Of a stretch of 64,000 bases of DNA, positions 9,007 through 17,487 are shown piece by piece (within the stretch, counting starts at the first letter, position 1; each line of letters opens with the position of its first letter). The DNA comes from Brachybacterium endophyticum (GTDB lineage: Bacteria > Actinomycetota > Actinomycetes > Actinomycetales > Dermabacteraceae). The notes beneath the pieces are model-generated. The model saw only the letters and a program-made list of their open reading frames with translations. It did no database searches and was not told where the DNA came from. The DNA lies in assembly GCF_003130585.1 (NCBI RefSeq), contig NZ_QFKX01000002.1, positions 744,001-808,000 on the forward strand. Direction: 5' to 3'. The position numbers and the translations under genes are program-made.

Positions 9007-9891
9007 ATGGACGAGGGCACGCTGCGCATCGCGACGTACAACATCCACCACGGGGCCGACGGCCGCGGGCGGCTCGATCTCGCGCGCACCGCCGACGCCA
9101 TCGCCTCCCTTGAGGCGGACGTGGTCGGTCTGCAGGAGGTCGACGTCGCCTTCGGGCCGCGCTCGGGCGGCGAGGACCAGGCGCACCGTCTCGCCCAGAT
9201 GCTGCGCATGCACGTGCGCTTCGCCCCCGCCATCGATCGTCCGGCGCCCCATGAGGAGGGGCCCCGCCGTCAGTACGGCTGTGCCCTGCTCAGCCGTTCC
9301 CCGCTCGGCTCTGCCCAGGCCCACCTGCTGCCCGGGCACCCCGGCCTGCTGCCGCCGCGGGAGCCGCGGGTGCTGCTGAGCACCCGGATCGCGGTGCCAC
9401 CTGCCGATGGTCCGGGGTCGGCGGCCGACGGCGGCGAGCAGGGCGGCGACGAGCTCGCGGTGCTGGTGACCCACCTCGACCACGAGTCCCACGCCCACCG
9501 CACCGCGCAGGTGCTGCGCATCCTCGAGCATGCCGAGGAGATCACCGGGCCCGCGGTGCTGGTCGGTGACCTGAACGCCGATCCCGGCTCGAGTGAGCTC
9601 GCGCCGCTCGCGGCGCAGGGCTGGCAGGAGGCGGCGAGCATCCTCAGCCGCCACGTGCCACGCACCCCGCTCCTCTCGAAACTGCAGGCAGCGGTGCCGT
9701 TCGTGGACGCCGCCCGTGCCGCCACCAACCCGGCGGGCATCCCGCTGCGTCGACTGGACTCGGTCTGGGTGCGCGGGGATCTCGGCATCCGCGACCTCAC
9801 TGTGCCTCGCACGCTCGCCTCGGACCATCGGCCGGTGGTCGCGACCATCGCGCGGAGCGACGGCGCGGAGCCGCCGGCTCCTCTACGGTGA
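9007..9891 (+). CDS. Endonuclease/exonuclease/phosphatase family protein
   Basis: A 294-residue protein of the metal-dependent EEP (DNase I-like) fold. The family signatures appear in order: RIATYNIHHG near the start, LQEVD (metal-binding Glu), THLDHE, GDLNADP, and SDHRPVV near the C-terminus (catalytic Asp-His pair). It has no signal peptide, so it probably acts in the cytoplasm. Members cleave phosphodiester or phosphate-ester bonds in nucleic acids, lipids or small molecules; the substrate here cannot be told. The ATG lies three bases after the dnaE stop, so it is likely cotranscribed and translationally coupled with dnaE. Confidence 0.85.
   Translation: MDEGTLRIATYNIHHGADGRGRLDLARTADAIASLEADVVGLQEVDVAFGPRSGGEDQAHRLAQMLRMHVRFAPAIDRPAPHEEGPRRQYGCALLSRSPLGSAQAHLLPGHPGLLPPREPRVLLSTRIAVPPADGPGSAADGGEQGGDELAVLVTHLDHESHAHRTAQVLRILEHAEEITGPAVLVGDLNADPGSSELAPLAAQGWQEAASILSRHVPRTPLLSKLQAAVPFVDAARAATNPAGIPLRRLDSVWVRGDLGIRDLTVPRTLASDHRPVVATIARSDGAEPPAPLR
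9884..9889 (+). promoter_or_regulatory. -10 hexamer TACGGT, leaderless type
   Basis: It lies inside the end of the EEP gene and ends six bases before the ATG at 9896. Confidence 0.45.
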
Positions 9892-9895
9892 GGCG

Positions 9896-11251
9896 ATGAC
9901 CACCGCCGATCCTGCCCCGCGCGATCCCGAGGCCCGCCGGGGCGAGAGCCTCCTGCCCGGGGACCTGCCGCCCGAGGACCTGCCGGCCGGGGAGCTGCTG
10001 CCCGAGGACCTCTTGCCCGAACACCTGCTGGCGGCCTTCCGCGAGCGCGCCGCCGTGCACGACCGGGAGAACACCTTCCCCGAGGCGGACCTCGCCGCCC
10101 TGCGCGAGCGCGGATACCTGCGTCTGCTGGTCCCCGTCGAGCTGGGCGGGCTCGGTGCGAGCCTGCTCGAGGCCGGGAGGATCCAGCGCCGACTGGCGCA
10201 GGCGGCCCCGGCCACGGCGCTCTCGATGAACATGCACCTGGTGGTCACCGGGGCCGCCCTGCACGCCCTGCGCGTGGGTGCCCCGGGCGCCGAGAGGGCG
10301 GGCGCCGAGCGGCTGCTCTCGAGCGCAGCCCGCGGCGAGCTGCTCGCCTTCGGGATCTCCGAGCCGGGCAACGAGGCGATGCTCTTCGACTCCGCCACCA
10401 GCGCCGTGGCGGACGCCGATGGCGGGTATTCCCTCAGCGGGACCAAGATCTTCACCTCCCTCGCGCCGGTGTGGGACCGACTCGTCGTCCATGCCAGGGT
10501 GGGCGACGCCGCCGGGGCCTCTGATCTCTCCGATCTGTCCGAGCGCTCCGAGTTCTCCGAGTCCCTCGAGCCCGAACTGGTCTTCGGCACGATCGTCCGC
10601 ACGGATCGCGTCGAGACCCTCTCGGACTGGGACACCCACGGCATGCGCGCCACCCAGTCGCGCACCACCCGGCTCCACGGCGCGCGGCTGGAACCGGCCG
10701 ACGTCATCACCCGCACGTCCGTCGGGCCGAACACCGACCCCTTCGTGATGGGGGTCTTCGGCGCCTTCGAGCTGCTGCTCGCCTCGGTCTACACGGGCGT
10801 CGCGGAGCGCGCGCTCGAGCTCGGGCAGCAGACCGCCCTGCACCGACGCAGCGTCACCCGCGGCATCGTCCACGCCGACGACCCCGACATCCGCTGGCGC
10901 CTGGCCGATGCCGCGATCGGACTCGACGGATCCGTGCTCCAGATCGAGAAGCTCCTCGCGGACCTCGACGCCCTCGGCACCGGAGCACGTGGCCCCGGCG
11001 TCCGGGACCACGGCCCGCGGTGGTTCCTGCAGCTCTCCGGTGTGAAGTCGCGGACCACCGAGACCGCGATCCGCACCGTCGACCAGGTGCTGCGCGCCAG
11101 CGGTGGCGCGCACTTCTCGCGAAGCTCCGAGCTCGAGCGACTCTCACGCGACGTGCGGGCCGGCCTCTACCACCCCTCGGACGAGGAATCGGTCCACTCC
11201 TCCTACGCCAAGGCCCTGCTCGGGGAGATCGGCGCACCGCGCGAGGAATGA
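9896..11251 (+). CDS. Acyl-CoA dehydrogenase family flavoprotein
   Basis: A 451-residue member of the acyl-CoA dehydrogenase fold. The core shows the N-terminal helical part (about 45-150), the FGISEPGNE and GTKIFTS segments of the beta domain, and a C-terminal helical domain. Near the end, HPSDEESVHSSYA resembles the type-2 (DszC/monooxygenase-like) branch rather than the classic EGT catalytic motif, so oxidation of an acyl-CoA is possible but not assured. The first 45 residues contain repeated L-P-x-(D/E)-L-L units (about residues 18-42) not found in typical family members. Alternative starts downstream (before residue 45) would remove that part. A leaderless-type -10 precedes the ATG. Confidence 0.8.
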   Translation: MTTADPAPRDPEARRGESLLPGDLPPEDLPAGELLPEDLLPEHLLAAFRERAAVHDRENTFPEADLAALRERGYLRLLVPVELGGLGASLLEAGRIQRRLAQAAPATALSMNMHLVVTGAALHALRVGAPGAERAGAERLLSSAARGELLAFGISEPGNEAMLFDSATSAVADADGGYSLSGTKIFTSLAPVWDRLVVHARVGDAAGASDLSDLSERSEFSESLEPELVFGTIVRTDRVETLSDWDTHGMRATQSRTTRLHGARLEPADVITRTSVGPNTDPFVMGVFGAFELLLASVYTGVAERALELGQQTALHRRSVTRGIVHADDPDIRWRLADAAIGLDGSVLQIEKLLADLDALGTGARGPGVRDHGPRWFLQLSGVKSRTTETAIRTVDQVLRASGGAHFSRSSELERLSRDVRAGLYHPSDEESVHSSYAKALLGEIGAPREE

Positions 11252-11268
11252 GGCGCTCCCGCCCTCCG

Positions 11269-11814
11269 TCATCCGGAGCCGGGGCGGCGGTAGCCGAGGA
11301 CCACGGCGGGAGAGCCGGTGAGCGCGTAGCGGAAGTCCGTCAGCAACTCGACGTAGCCGCAGCGGCGGTACAGGGCGCGGGCCGGGTTGTCGGGGCCGGT
11401 CGAGAGCAGCGAGGTGCGCTGCGGCATCGTCGCGTGCAGGGATTCCAGGAGGGCCCGTGCGTAGCCCTGCCCCCGCGCCCAGGGAGCCGTCGCGATCTCC
11501 ACGACCTCGAACGCGTCCTGCGTCCATGCGGCATGCCCGGCCGCCTCGAGCGGAGCCTGGACCTGCTGGGGCCACCAGGACGATCGGTGGTAGGCATGGC
11601 CGAACATGATCGAGAGCGCGCGGTGGGTCGTGGGGTCCTCCACCACGAGGATGCGCGTCCCGGGCATCGCCGAGAGCGAGTAGCGGATGCGCCCGCGCAG
11701 ATGCTCGAGCAGCGAAGCACCTGCGTCCCAGGCGCTGCGGTAGACCTCGAGGAGCTCGTCGAGGCGTGCACGGGCCTCGTCCGGGCTCAGGTCACGCGCG
11801 ATCGCAGGGGGCAC
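11269..11814 (-). CDS. GNAT family N-acetyltransferase
   Basis: A 181-residue protein with a GNAT acetyl-CoA binding motif: VVEIATAPWARGQGYARALL, in which RGQGYA is the Q/RxxGxG/A loop, followed by NPARALYRRCGY, the conserved C-terminal NpxArxlYeklGF motif. The acceptor substrate is unknown. The GTG start is preceded by a leaderless-type -10 (TAGTCT at 11821-11826). The gene converges on the acyl-CoA dehydrogenase (17 bases apart) and diverges from the MFS gene, so it is probably monocistronic. Confidence 0.85.
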   Translation of the reverse strand: MPPAIARDLSPDEARARLDELLEVYRSAWDAGASLLEHLRGRIRYSLSAMPGTRILVVEDPTTHRALSIMFGHAYHRSSWWPQQVQAPLEAAGHAAWTQDAFEVVEIATAPWARGQGYARALLESLHATMPQRTSLLSTGPDNPARALYRRCGYVELLTDFRYALTGSPAVVLGYRRPGSG

Positions 11815-11820
11815 GGCCTC

Positions 11821-11826
11821 AGACTA
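11821..11826 (-). promoter_or_regulatory. -10 hexamer TAGTCT (minus strand), leaderless type
   Basis: Read on the minus strand, the hexamer is followed by six bases and the GTG start at 11814. Confidence 0.5.
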
Positions 11827-11892
11827 GGACTGTCCGGGTGCGAGCACCGGGGCACTGCGGAAGAGGGGCGGTGGGGTGCGTCACCGTGCGAT

Positions 11893-11920
11893 CCGGTGTC
11901 CGGTGTCCGGTGTCCGGTGT
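11893..11920. repeat. Four tandem copies of CCGGTGT
   Basis: Four exact 7-bp units in the gap between the divergent GNAT and MFS genes. On the minus strand the unit reads GGACACC, related to the heptamers at 29611 and 58512. Confidence 0.95.
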
Positions 11921-12025
11921 CGGGCGTCGGCGGACCGCTCCCATCGGCGGGCCGCCGGACAGGTCCCCCCTGCACACCGCGATCCCAATCCTCGGACGCC
12001 GGGTTCCGCATGGCGAGACCGGGAG

Positions 12026-12031
12026 TACGAT
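12026..12031 (+). promoter_or_regulatory. -10 hexamer TACGAT, leaderless type
   Basis: The hexamer ends eight bases before the GTG start of the MFS gene at 12040. Confidence 0.45.
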
Positions 12032-12039
12032 CCCCGATC

Positions 12040-13401
12040 GTGACGCACTCTCCCGCCCCCGTGACCTCGGCCGAGTCCGAGACGACAGCACCCGACGCTG
12101 CTCCCGCGAACACCCGCGGACGCGTGATCGTCGCCTCGATGGTCGGCACCACCATCGAGTTCTTCGACTTCTACGCGTACGCGACCGCCGCCTCGCTGGT
12201 CTTCCCCGCCCTGTTCTTCCCGAACGAGACGCCGACGACGCAGCTGCTGAACTCCTTCGCCATCTTCGGGGTCGCGTTCTTCGCCCGCCCCATCGGCTCG
12301 ATCCTCTTCGGTCACTTCGGCGACCGCATCGGGCGCAAGCGCACCCTGGTCGCGAGCCTGCTCGTGATGGGCATCGCGACCTTCCTGATCGGTGTGCTGC
12401 CCACTGCCTCGGTGCCGGGCTTCACGCTCCTCGCCCCGGCGATCCTGGTGCTGCTGCGGTTCTGCCAGGGCGTGGGCCTGGGCGGCGAGTGGTCGGGAGC
12501 GGCCCTGCTGGCCACCGAGAACGCTCCGGCCGGCAAGCGTGCGCTGTACGGGACCTTCCCGCAGCTGGGGGCCCCGATCGGCTTCATCCTCTCCAACGTG
12601 CTGTTCGTCGTGCTCAGCGTGACCATGAGCGACGCCCAGTTCGCCTCCTGGGGATGGCGACTGCCGTTCCTGATGTCGGCGGTCCTCGTGGTCGTCGGCC
12701 TCTGGGTCCGTCTGAAGCTCATGGAGACCCCCGCCTTCCAGCGGGTCCTGGACGAGCAGCGGGTGGCCTCGGTGCCCATCGCGCGCGTCTTCACCACGGC
12801 CTGGCGGCCGCTGATCCTCGCCACCCTCGCGATGGTCGCGACCTACGTGCTCTTCTACATGATGACCGCGTTCCTCATGGTCGTGGGCACCACCCCCTCC
12901 GAGGACGCGGTCCCAGGCCTGGGGTACTCGCGTCCGGTCTTCCTCACGATGCTCATCATCGGCGTCGTGTTCTTCGGGATCTTCACCCTCGTCTCGGGCC
13001 CCCTCGCCGACCGCGTGGGCCGACGCCGACTGCTGATCGTGGTCTCCGTCGCGATCGGCGTCTACGGGCTGCTGCTGCAGCCGCTGGTCTCCGCAGGCAC
13101 CGTGGGCGTCATGGCCACCCTGATCATCGGGTTCACCCTGATGGGCCTCACCTTCGGGCCGATGGCGGCCTTCCTGCCCGAGATGTTCAAGGCCGACGTG
13201 CGCTACACCGGCAGCGCCGTCAGCTACAACCTGGCCTCCGTGATCGGTGCGGCCCCCGCGCCCTACGCGCTGATCGCCCTGTGGAGCGTGCTCGGCGGCG
13301 ACCTCTGGCTGGTCGGCGGCTACCTCGCGCTCGCCGCAGTGATCACCCTGGTCTCGCTCGTGGTGGGCTCCGAGACCAAGGACGTGGACTTCCTGGCCTG
13401 A
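12040..13401 (+). CDS. MFS transporter of the metabolite:H+ symporter (MHS) type
   Basis: A 453-residue inner membrane carrier with about twelve hydrophobic segments. The opening helix GTTIEFFDFYAYATAASLVF and the loop GHFGDRIGRKRTL are hallmarks of the MHS subfamily (ShiA, ProP, citrate and alpha-ketoglutarate carriers), which couples uptake of an organic acid, betaine or shikimate-like compound to protons. The substrate cannot be told. The GTG at 12040 was chosen because it gives the usual short polar N-terminus and has a -10 hexamer eight bases upstream; longer in-frame extension is non-conserved sequence. It converges on the nucleobase permease, with a strong bidirectional hairpin between them. 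Confidence 0.88.
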   Translation: MTHSPAPVTSAESETTAPDAAPANTRGRVIVASMVGTTIEFFDFYAYATAASLVFPALFFPNETPTTQLLNSFAIFGVAFFARPIGSILFGHFGDRIGRKRTLVASLLVMGIATFLIGVLPTASVPGFTLLAPAILVLLRFCQGVGLGGEWSGAALLATENAPAGKRALYGTFPQLGAPIGFILSNVLFVVLSVTMSDAQFASWGWRLPFLMSAVLVVVGLWVRLKLMETPAFQRVLDEQRVASVPIARVFTTAWRPLILATLAMVATYVLFYMMTAFLMVVGTTPSEDAVPGLGYSRPVFLTMLIIGVVFFGIFTLVSGPLADRVGRRRLLIVVSVAIGVYGLLLQPLVSAGTVGVMATLIIGFTLMGLTFGPMAAFLPEMFKADVRYTGSAVSYNLASVIGAAPAPYALIALWSVLGGDLWLVGGYLALAAVITLVSLVVGSETKDVDFLA

Positions 13402-13421
13402 GCCCGACCTCGACCGGATCC

Positions 13422-13483
13422 GCGCGACGGGCCGGGACGCCCTCGGTCCGCAGTCCGGGCCGGGGCGCCCCGGCCCGTCGCGC
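13422..13483. terminator. Bidirectional terminator hairpin
   Basis: Perfect 15-base inverted arms at 13422-13436 and 13469-13483, lying between the convergent MFS (+) and permease (-) genes. The interior can form additional GC pairing. No U tract is seen. Confidence 0.75.
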
Positions 13484-13543
13484 AGATCGGGGCATCACCG
13501 GCCCGTCGGGCGGGACGTGGCGCCCTGGTTCCGGCTCCCTCGC

Positions 13544-15037
13544 CTACAGGTGGTCGTGCGGGCGGATGCCGCCGCGGCCCTTCAGCAGCAGGTTCAGCAG
13601 GACGGCACTGAAGGCGGCCGCGCTCACGCCCGAGCCGAGCACCATCGAGGCGAGCGAGGGCAGGGCGTCGTAGAGCGAGGGCACGGCGACGGGCAGCACA
13701 GCGAGCGACAGCGAGACCGCGACGATCAGGGTGTCGTGCCCGGCGTCGCGGTCATCGCGTCGCGGGGCCTCGCCGATGGTGCGGATGCCGGCGGCGGCGA
13801 CCGAGCCGAACAGCACCAGGCCGGCGCCGCCGAGCACCGGCTGCGGGACGGCCGCGACGACGCGACCCAGCAGCGGCACCAGGCCCAGCAGCACGAGGAT
13901 CACGCCGCCGGCGGCGACCGTGAAGCGCGACCGCACACGGGTCACCGAGATCAGGCCGATGTTCTGGGCGAACGCGGTCGCGGGGAACGAGTTCACCAGT
14001 GGGGCGAGAGCGCTTGCGGCCATGTCGGCACGGAGCCCGTCGGCCAGGCGGCGCGGGGGCAGGTCCGTGCCCACGACCTTGGTGACCGCGAACAGATTGG
14101 CGGTGGTCTCCATCAGGGTGACGATGATGACCACGACCATCGGCACGATCGCCGCGAGATGGAACGTGGGCGCCCCGAAGGCGAACGGCCGCGGGAGGGC
14201 GACGACGCTGCCGGAGGCGACCTGGGAGAAGTCGGCGGAGCCCGCGAGCGCCGCGATCACGGTCCCCACCGCGATGCCCAGCAGGATGGCGATGCCGGAG
14301 AGCGCCCGGATCCGCGAGAACACCAGCACGGCCACCAGGGTGAACGCCGCGAGCCCGAGATGCAGGGCGCTCCCGTAGCCCGGGGCGCCCTCGGTGCCCA
14401 TGATCCATCCGGCGGCGACCGGCAGCAGGGAGATCCCCATCGCCGCGATGATCGTCCCGGTCACCACGGGCGGGAACAGCGGTTGTAGCCGCGAGACCAC
14501 CGGCGCGAGCAGGAAGCCGACGACTCCGGCGACGATCACGGCACCGAAGACCGAGGGGAGACCGCCGTCGCCCGCGATGATCACGAGCATCGTGGAGACG
14601 GCGCCGAAGGTGGTGCCCTGCACGAGCGGCAGCTTCGCCCCGAAGAAGGGGATGCCCAGCGACTGCAGCAGGGTGGTCACGCCCGAGACGAACAGCGCCG
14701 AGGCGACCAGGAGACCGATCTGATCCGACCCGAGCTTCGCGGCGCCGCCGACGATCAGCGGGACCGCGACCACGCCGCCGTACATCGAGAGCACGTGCTG
14801 GGCGCCGTAGACCAGGCTGCGACCCAGCGGCAGGCGCTCGTCCTCGGGGCGCCGGCCGGGGGAGGGGGAGGCGGCGCCGGGTGCGGCGGTCCCGGGCGCG
14901 GCGGACTCGGGCGCTGTAGTTCCGGGTGCGGCGGTCCCGGGCGCGGGGTTCTCGGGCACGGGATTCTCGGAGGTGGGCGTCTCGTAGGAGGAGGTCTCGG
15001 GCACGAAGGGGTCCTGACGAAGCGGGGGAGAGAGCAC
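13544..15037 (-). CDS. Xanthine/uracil permease (nucleobase:cation symporter-2 family)
   Basis: A 497-residue permease. After a Pro/Ala/Glu-rich leader of about 65 residues (repeats of the PGTAAPG kind), a core with about 12-14 hydrophobic segments follows, with QHVLSMYGG near its start, the FAQNIGLISVTRV segment typical of this family, and the NSFPATAFAQN stretch. It would import a purine or pyrimidine base with H+ or Na+; xanthine versus uracil cannot be decided. The GTG at 15037 is used; a GTG at 15004 is also possible and would shorten only the leader. The start lies at the edge of a 34-base inverted repeat (15037-15070) that may control expression. Confidence 0.85.
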   Translation of the reverse strand: MLSPPLRQDPFVPETSSYETPTSENPVPENPAPGTAAPGTTAPESAAPGTAAPGAASPSPGRRPEDERLPLGRSLVYGAQHVLSMYGGVVAVPLIVGGAAKLGSDQIGLLVASALFVSGVTTLLQSLGIPFFGAKLPLVQGTTFGAVSTMLVIIAGDGGLPSVFGAVIVAGVVGFLLAPVVSRLQPLFPPVVTGTIIAAMGISLLPVAAGWIMGTEGAPGYGSALHLGLAAFTLVAVLVFSRIRALSGIAILLGIAVGTVIAALAGSADFSQVASGSVVALPRPFAFGAPTFHLAAIVPMVVVIIVTLMETTANLFAVTKVVGTDLPPRRLADGLRADMAASALAPLVNSFPATAFAQNIGLISVTRVRSRFTVAAGGVILVLLGLVPLLGRVVAAVPQPVLGGAGLVLFGSVAAAGIRTIGEAPRRDDRDAGHDTLIVAVSLSLAVLPVAVPSLYDALPSLASMVLGSGVSAAAFSAVLLNLLLKGRGGIRPHDHL

Positions 15038-15070
15038 GAAGCGCCCACCGCGGCGACGGTGAGCGCTTCG
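15037..15070 (-). promoter_or_regulatory. Inverted repeat at the permease transcription and translation start
   Basis: Two 14-base arms (15037-15050 and 15057-15070) match except for one position, with a 6-base centre. It sits directly downstream of the candidate -10 and ends at the GTG start, so it could be an operator or an mRNA hairpin that hides the GGTGGG ribosome binding site. Confidence 0.6.
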
Positions 15071-15073
15071 AGC

Positions 15074-15079
15074 AGACTA
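15074..15079 (-). promoter_or_regulatory. -10 hexamer TAGTCT (minus strand) for the permease
   Basis: It would start transcription near 15067, inside the outer arm of the inverted repeat. Confidence 0.4.
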
Positions 15080-15224
15080 CGCGCGCGACCGGTCGGCCGC
15101 ATCCGCTGGAGATGGGGGTGAGACGCGAAACCCCGCTGCGGTGCCGTCACCTGGTGCTGCGTGAGGCTGCGCGGACGCGGTGAGGCATCCGGGGAGCCGG
15201 TCGAGATGCCGAGAGCCCTCTATC

Positions 15225-15270
15225 GGACAGTTTCGTGCCGAAAACGGGGGTTCTCGGCACGAAACTGTCC
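15225..15270 (-). terminator. Long hairpin downstream of pgi
   Basis: Perfect 17-base arms at 15225-15241 and 15254-15270 with a 12-base loop; pairing resumes for three more bases beyond one mismatch. It lies about 155 bases beyond the pgi stop on the transcribed side. It may terminate pgi transcripts, but its length, position and lower GC than the surroundings leave room for another origin. Confidence 0.6.
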
Positions 15271-15295
15271 TATAGGCGGGGTGCGCCGCCGAGGG

Positions 15296-15370
15296 GCCGC
15301 CGACGGGCTGCCGACGGGCCGCCGACGGCGCCGGTGAACCGCCGACGGGCCACCGACGGGCCGCCGACGG
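15296..15370. repeat. 11-bp direct repeats (unit GCCGCCGACGG)
   Basis: Three tandem units at 15296-15328 and three at 15338-15370, with one- or two-base variants (GCTGCCGACGG, GCCACCGACGG, ACCGCCGACGG), separated by nine unrelated bases. Confidence 0.9.
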
Positions 15371-15425
15371 CAGCGACCGCCGTCCCGAGGCCCGCGGCGC
15401 AGCCGGCCGGAGCCCCGCCCGTCCC

Positions 15426-17132
15426 TCAGACGGTGCGGTGGCTGCGGTAGTAGCGGATCAGCTCGGCGGTCGAGGAGTCCTGGGCGTCGATCGCGCTCTC
15501 GTCGCCGGCGACGGCGGGGGCGAGCTCCTTCGCGAGCTGCTTGCCGAGCTCCACGCCCCACTGGTCGAAGGAGTTGATGCCCCACACGGTGCCCTCGACG
15601 AAGGTGATGTGCTCGTACAGGGCGATCAGCTGACCCAGGACGCTCGGGGTGAGCGCGGGAGCCATGATCGAGGTCGAGGGGCGGTCGCCCGAGAACATGC
15701 GCGCGGGTACGAGGTCGCCATCGGTGCCCTCGGCGCGCACCTCCTCCTCGTTCTTGCCGAAGGCGAGCGCCTTGGTCTGGGCGAAGAAGTTCGCGAGGAA
15801 CAGCTCGTGGACGTCCTGCTCGCCGTCCTTCAGAGGGCGCACCGGGTCCGCGAAGGCGATGAAGTCCGCGGGGATGATCCGGCTGCCCTGGTGGATCAGC
15901 TGGTAGAAGGCGTGCTGGCCGTTGGTGCCGGGCTCGCCCCAGAAGACCTCGCCGGTATCGGTCGTCGCCGTCGAGCCGTCCCAGCGCACGTCCTTGCCGT
16001 TGGACTCCATGGTCAGCTGCTGGAGGTAGGCGGGGAAGCGGTGGAGGTACTGCGAGTAGGGGAGCACCGCGTGGGTCTCGGCCTCGAGGAAGTTCACGTT
16101 CCAGATGTTGATGAGGCCCATCAGCAGCGGCACGTTCTTCTCGGCCGGGGCGGTGCGGAAGTGCTCGTCCATCGCGTGGAAGCCGGCGAGCAGCTCCTCG
16201 AAGGTCTCCGGGCCCAGCACGGTCGCCAGCACGGTGCCGATCGCGGAGTCGACCGAGTAGCGTCCGCCCACCCAGTTCCAGAAGCCGAAGGCGTTGTCGG
16301 GGTCGATCCCGAAGTCCGCGACCTTGTCCAGCGCGGTGGAGACGGCGACGAAGTGCTTCGCCACGGCCTCCTTCTCCTGCTCGGCGGTGAGCCCCGCGTT
16401 CTCCCGCAGCCCGGCGAGAAGCCACTCGCGCACCAGCCGCGCGTTGGTGATGGTCTCGAGCGTGGTGAAGGTCTTCGACGCGACGATCACGAGGGTGGTC
16501 TCGGGGTCGAGGTCTGCGGTGGTCTCGTAGGCGTCGGTCGGATCGATGTTCGAGATGAAGCGCGCCTCGAGCCCCTCCTGGGCGTAGGGCTTCAGCGCCT
16601 CGTAGACCATCACGGGGCCCAGGTCGGAGCCGCCGATGCCGATGTTCACGACGGTCTCGATCTTCTTCCCGGTCACGCCGGTCCACTCGCCCGAGCGGAC
16701 CGAGCGCGCGAAGTCGTAGATGCGGCCGAGGGTCTCGTGCACGTCGTGGTCGATGTCCTGGCCGTCGACGACGAGCTCGGGGGAGGCGCCCTCGGGGCGG
16801 CGCAGCGCCGTGTGCAGAACGGCGCGGTCCTCGGTGGTGTTGATGTGCGCGCCGGCGAACATCGCATCGCGTCGGGCGGCGACGCCCGTCTCCTCGGCGA
16901 GCTGCAGGAGCAGGTCGAGGGTCTCGGCCGTCACCAGGTTCTTGGAGAGGTCGACGTGCAGATCGGCGGCGTCGTGGCTGAAGCGCTGCGCCCGCCGGGG
17001 ATCGGCGTCGAACCATTCGCGCAGCGATCCCTCGATCGACTCGTCGTGCGCCAGGAGCTTCTCCCAGGCGTTCGTGGTGGTGGGGTCGACCGGTGCGTCC
17101 TGCTCGTTCTGCGGCGTCTGTGCGGAAGTCAT
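15426..17132 (-). CDS. pgi: Glucose-6-phosphate isomerase
   Basis: A 568-residue enzyme interconverting glucose-6-phosphate and fructose-6-phosphate in glycolysis and gluconeogenesis. Family motifs in order are [27 protein letters not shown] (phosphate-binding SKTFT), [26 protein letters not shown] (catalytic His region) and [13 protein letters not shown] (catalytic Lys). The length is that of the long bacterial/eukaryotic-type enzyme. The ATG at 17132 is preceded, on the minus strand, by GACAAT and six bases, so a leaderless transcript is likely. The gene stands alone; the divergent neighbour is the oligopeptide operon. Confidence 0.97.
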   Translation of the reverse strand: MTSAQTPQNEQDAPVDPTTTNAWEKLLAHDESIEGSLREWFDADPRRAQRFSHDAADLHVDLSKNLVTAETLDLLLQLAEETGVAARRDAMFAGAHINTTEDRAVLHTALRRPEGASPELVVDGQDIDHDVHETLGRIYDFARSVRSGEWTGVTGKKIETVVNIGIGGSDLGPVMVYEALKPYAQEGLEARFISNIDPTDAYETTADLDPETTLVIVASKTFTTLETITNARLVREWLLAGLRENAGLTAEQEKEAVAKHFVAVSTALDKVADFGIDPDNAFGFWNWVGGRYSVDSAIGTVLATVLGPETFEELLAGFHAMDEHFRTAPAEKNVPLLMGLINIWNVNFLEAETHAVLPYSQYLHRFPAYLQQLTMESNGKDVRWDGSTATTDTGEVFWGEPGTNGQHAFYQLIHQGSRIIPADFIAFADPVRPLKDGEQDVHELFLANFFAQTKALAFGKNEEEVRAEGTDGDLVPARMFSGDRPSTSIMAPALTPSVLGQLIALYEHITFVEGTVWGINSFDQWGVELGKQLAKELAPAVAGDESAIDAQDSSTAELIRYYRSHRTV

Positions 17133-17138
17133 GGCCCC

Positions 17139-17144
17139 ATTGTC
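17139..17144 (-). promoter_or_regulatory. -10 hexamer GACAAT (minus strand) for pgi, leaderless type
   Basis: Six bases separate the hexamer from the pgi ATG. Confidence 0.5.
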
Positions 17145-17319
17145 CCCCTACGGGCGACGACTCGGCCAGGTGAGCGGACGTGGCGGTGGGAACACCCGTC
17201 GTGTCCTGTCGCGATCGGGTCCCGGGGAGGACGGGCGTGAGAGCGGGGGAGTCGACGTGAGCGGCGGGGAGACGCGGAACAAGGGGAGCGGGCGGCGGCT
17301 CAGGCACGCACGCGGGGCA

Positions 17320-17373
17320 GTGACCGTTTCGTGACCAATAGATGGATACTTCTTGCGCTATGCACGCGGTCAC
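17320..17373 (+). promoter_or_regulatory. Promoter and possible operator of the oligopeptide operon
   Basis: GATACT at 17345-17350 is a good -10. GTGACC occurs at 17320-17325 and 17331-17336, an 11-base direct repeat in the -35 area, and inverted (GGTCAC) at 17368-17373. One-turn direct repeats like this often bind a regulator. The regulator is unknown. Confidence 0.4.
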
Positions 17374-17487
17374 ATCATGCACACTGGAGGGCACGCGCGT
17401 CGCTCCTCAGGGACCGCACGATCGCGCCACCTCACGGAAAGCAGTGCCGCATCCACGGTGCCGCCCCAGATGACACGAGGAGTGTCC

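Larger units (their letters stand above)
15071..15425. other. Gap of 355 bases between pgi and the permease
   Basis: No gene is seen. It holds the permease -10, a 17-bp-arm hairpin (15225-15270) and six copies of an 11-bp repeat (15296-15370). Confidence 0.8.
17133..17487. other. Divergent control region between pgi and the oligopeptide operon
   Basis: A 355-base gap with no gene. It holds the pgi -10 (17139), the candidate oppA -10 (17345) and three GTGACC sites (17320, 17331 and, inverted, 17368). The last 130 bases would be the oppA leader. Confidence 0.7.

Noticed and set aside
4432..9828. A very long open frame (about 1800 codons) on the minus strand opposite dnaE
   Set aside because: It is composed of Arg/Gly/Val/Glu-biased sequence without any motif, and the plus strand carries the clear dnaE and neighbours. 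High GC creates such antisense frames.
15296..15370. Direct repeats considered as a CRISPR array
   Set aside because: Units are 11 bp, tandem and without unique spacers. No cas gene is in the window.
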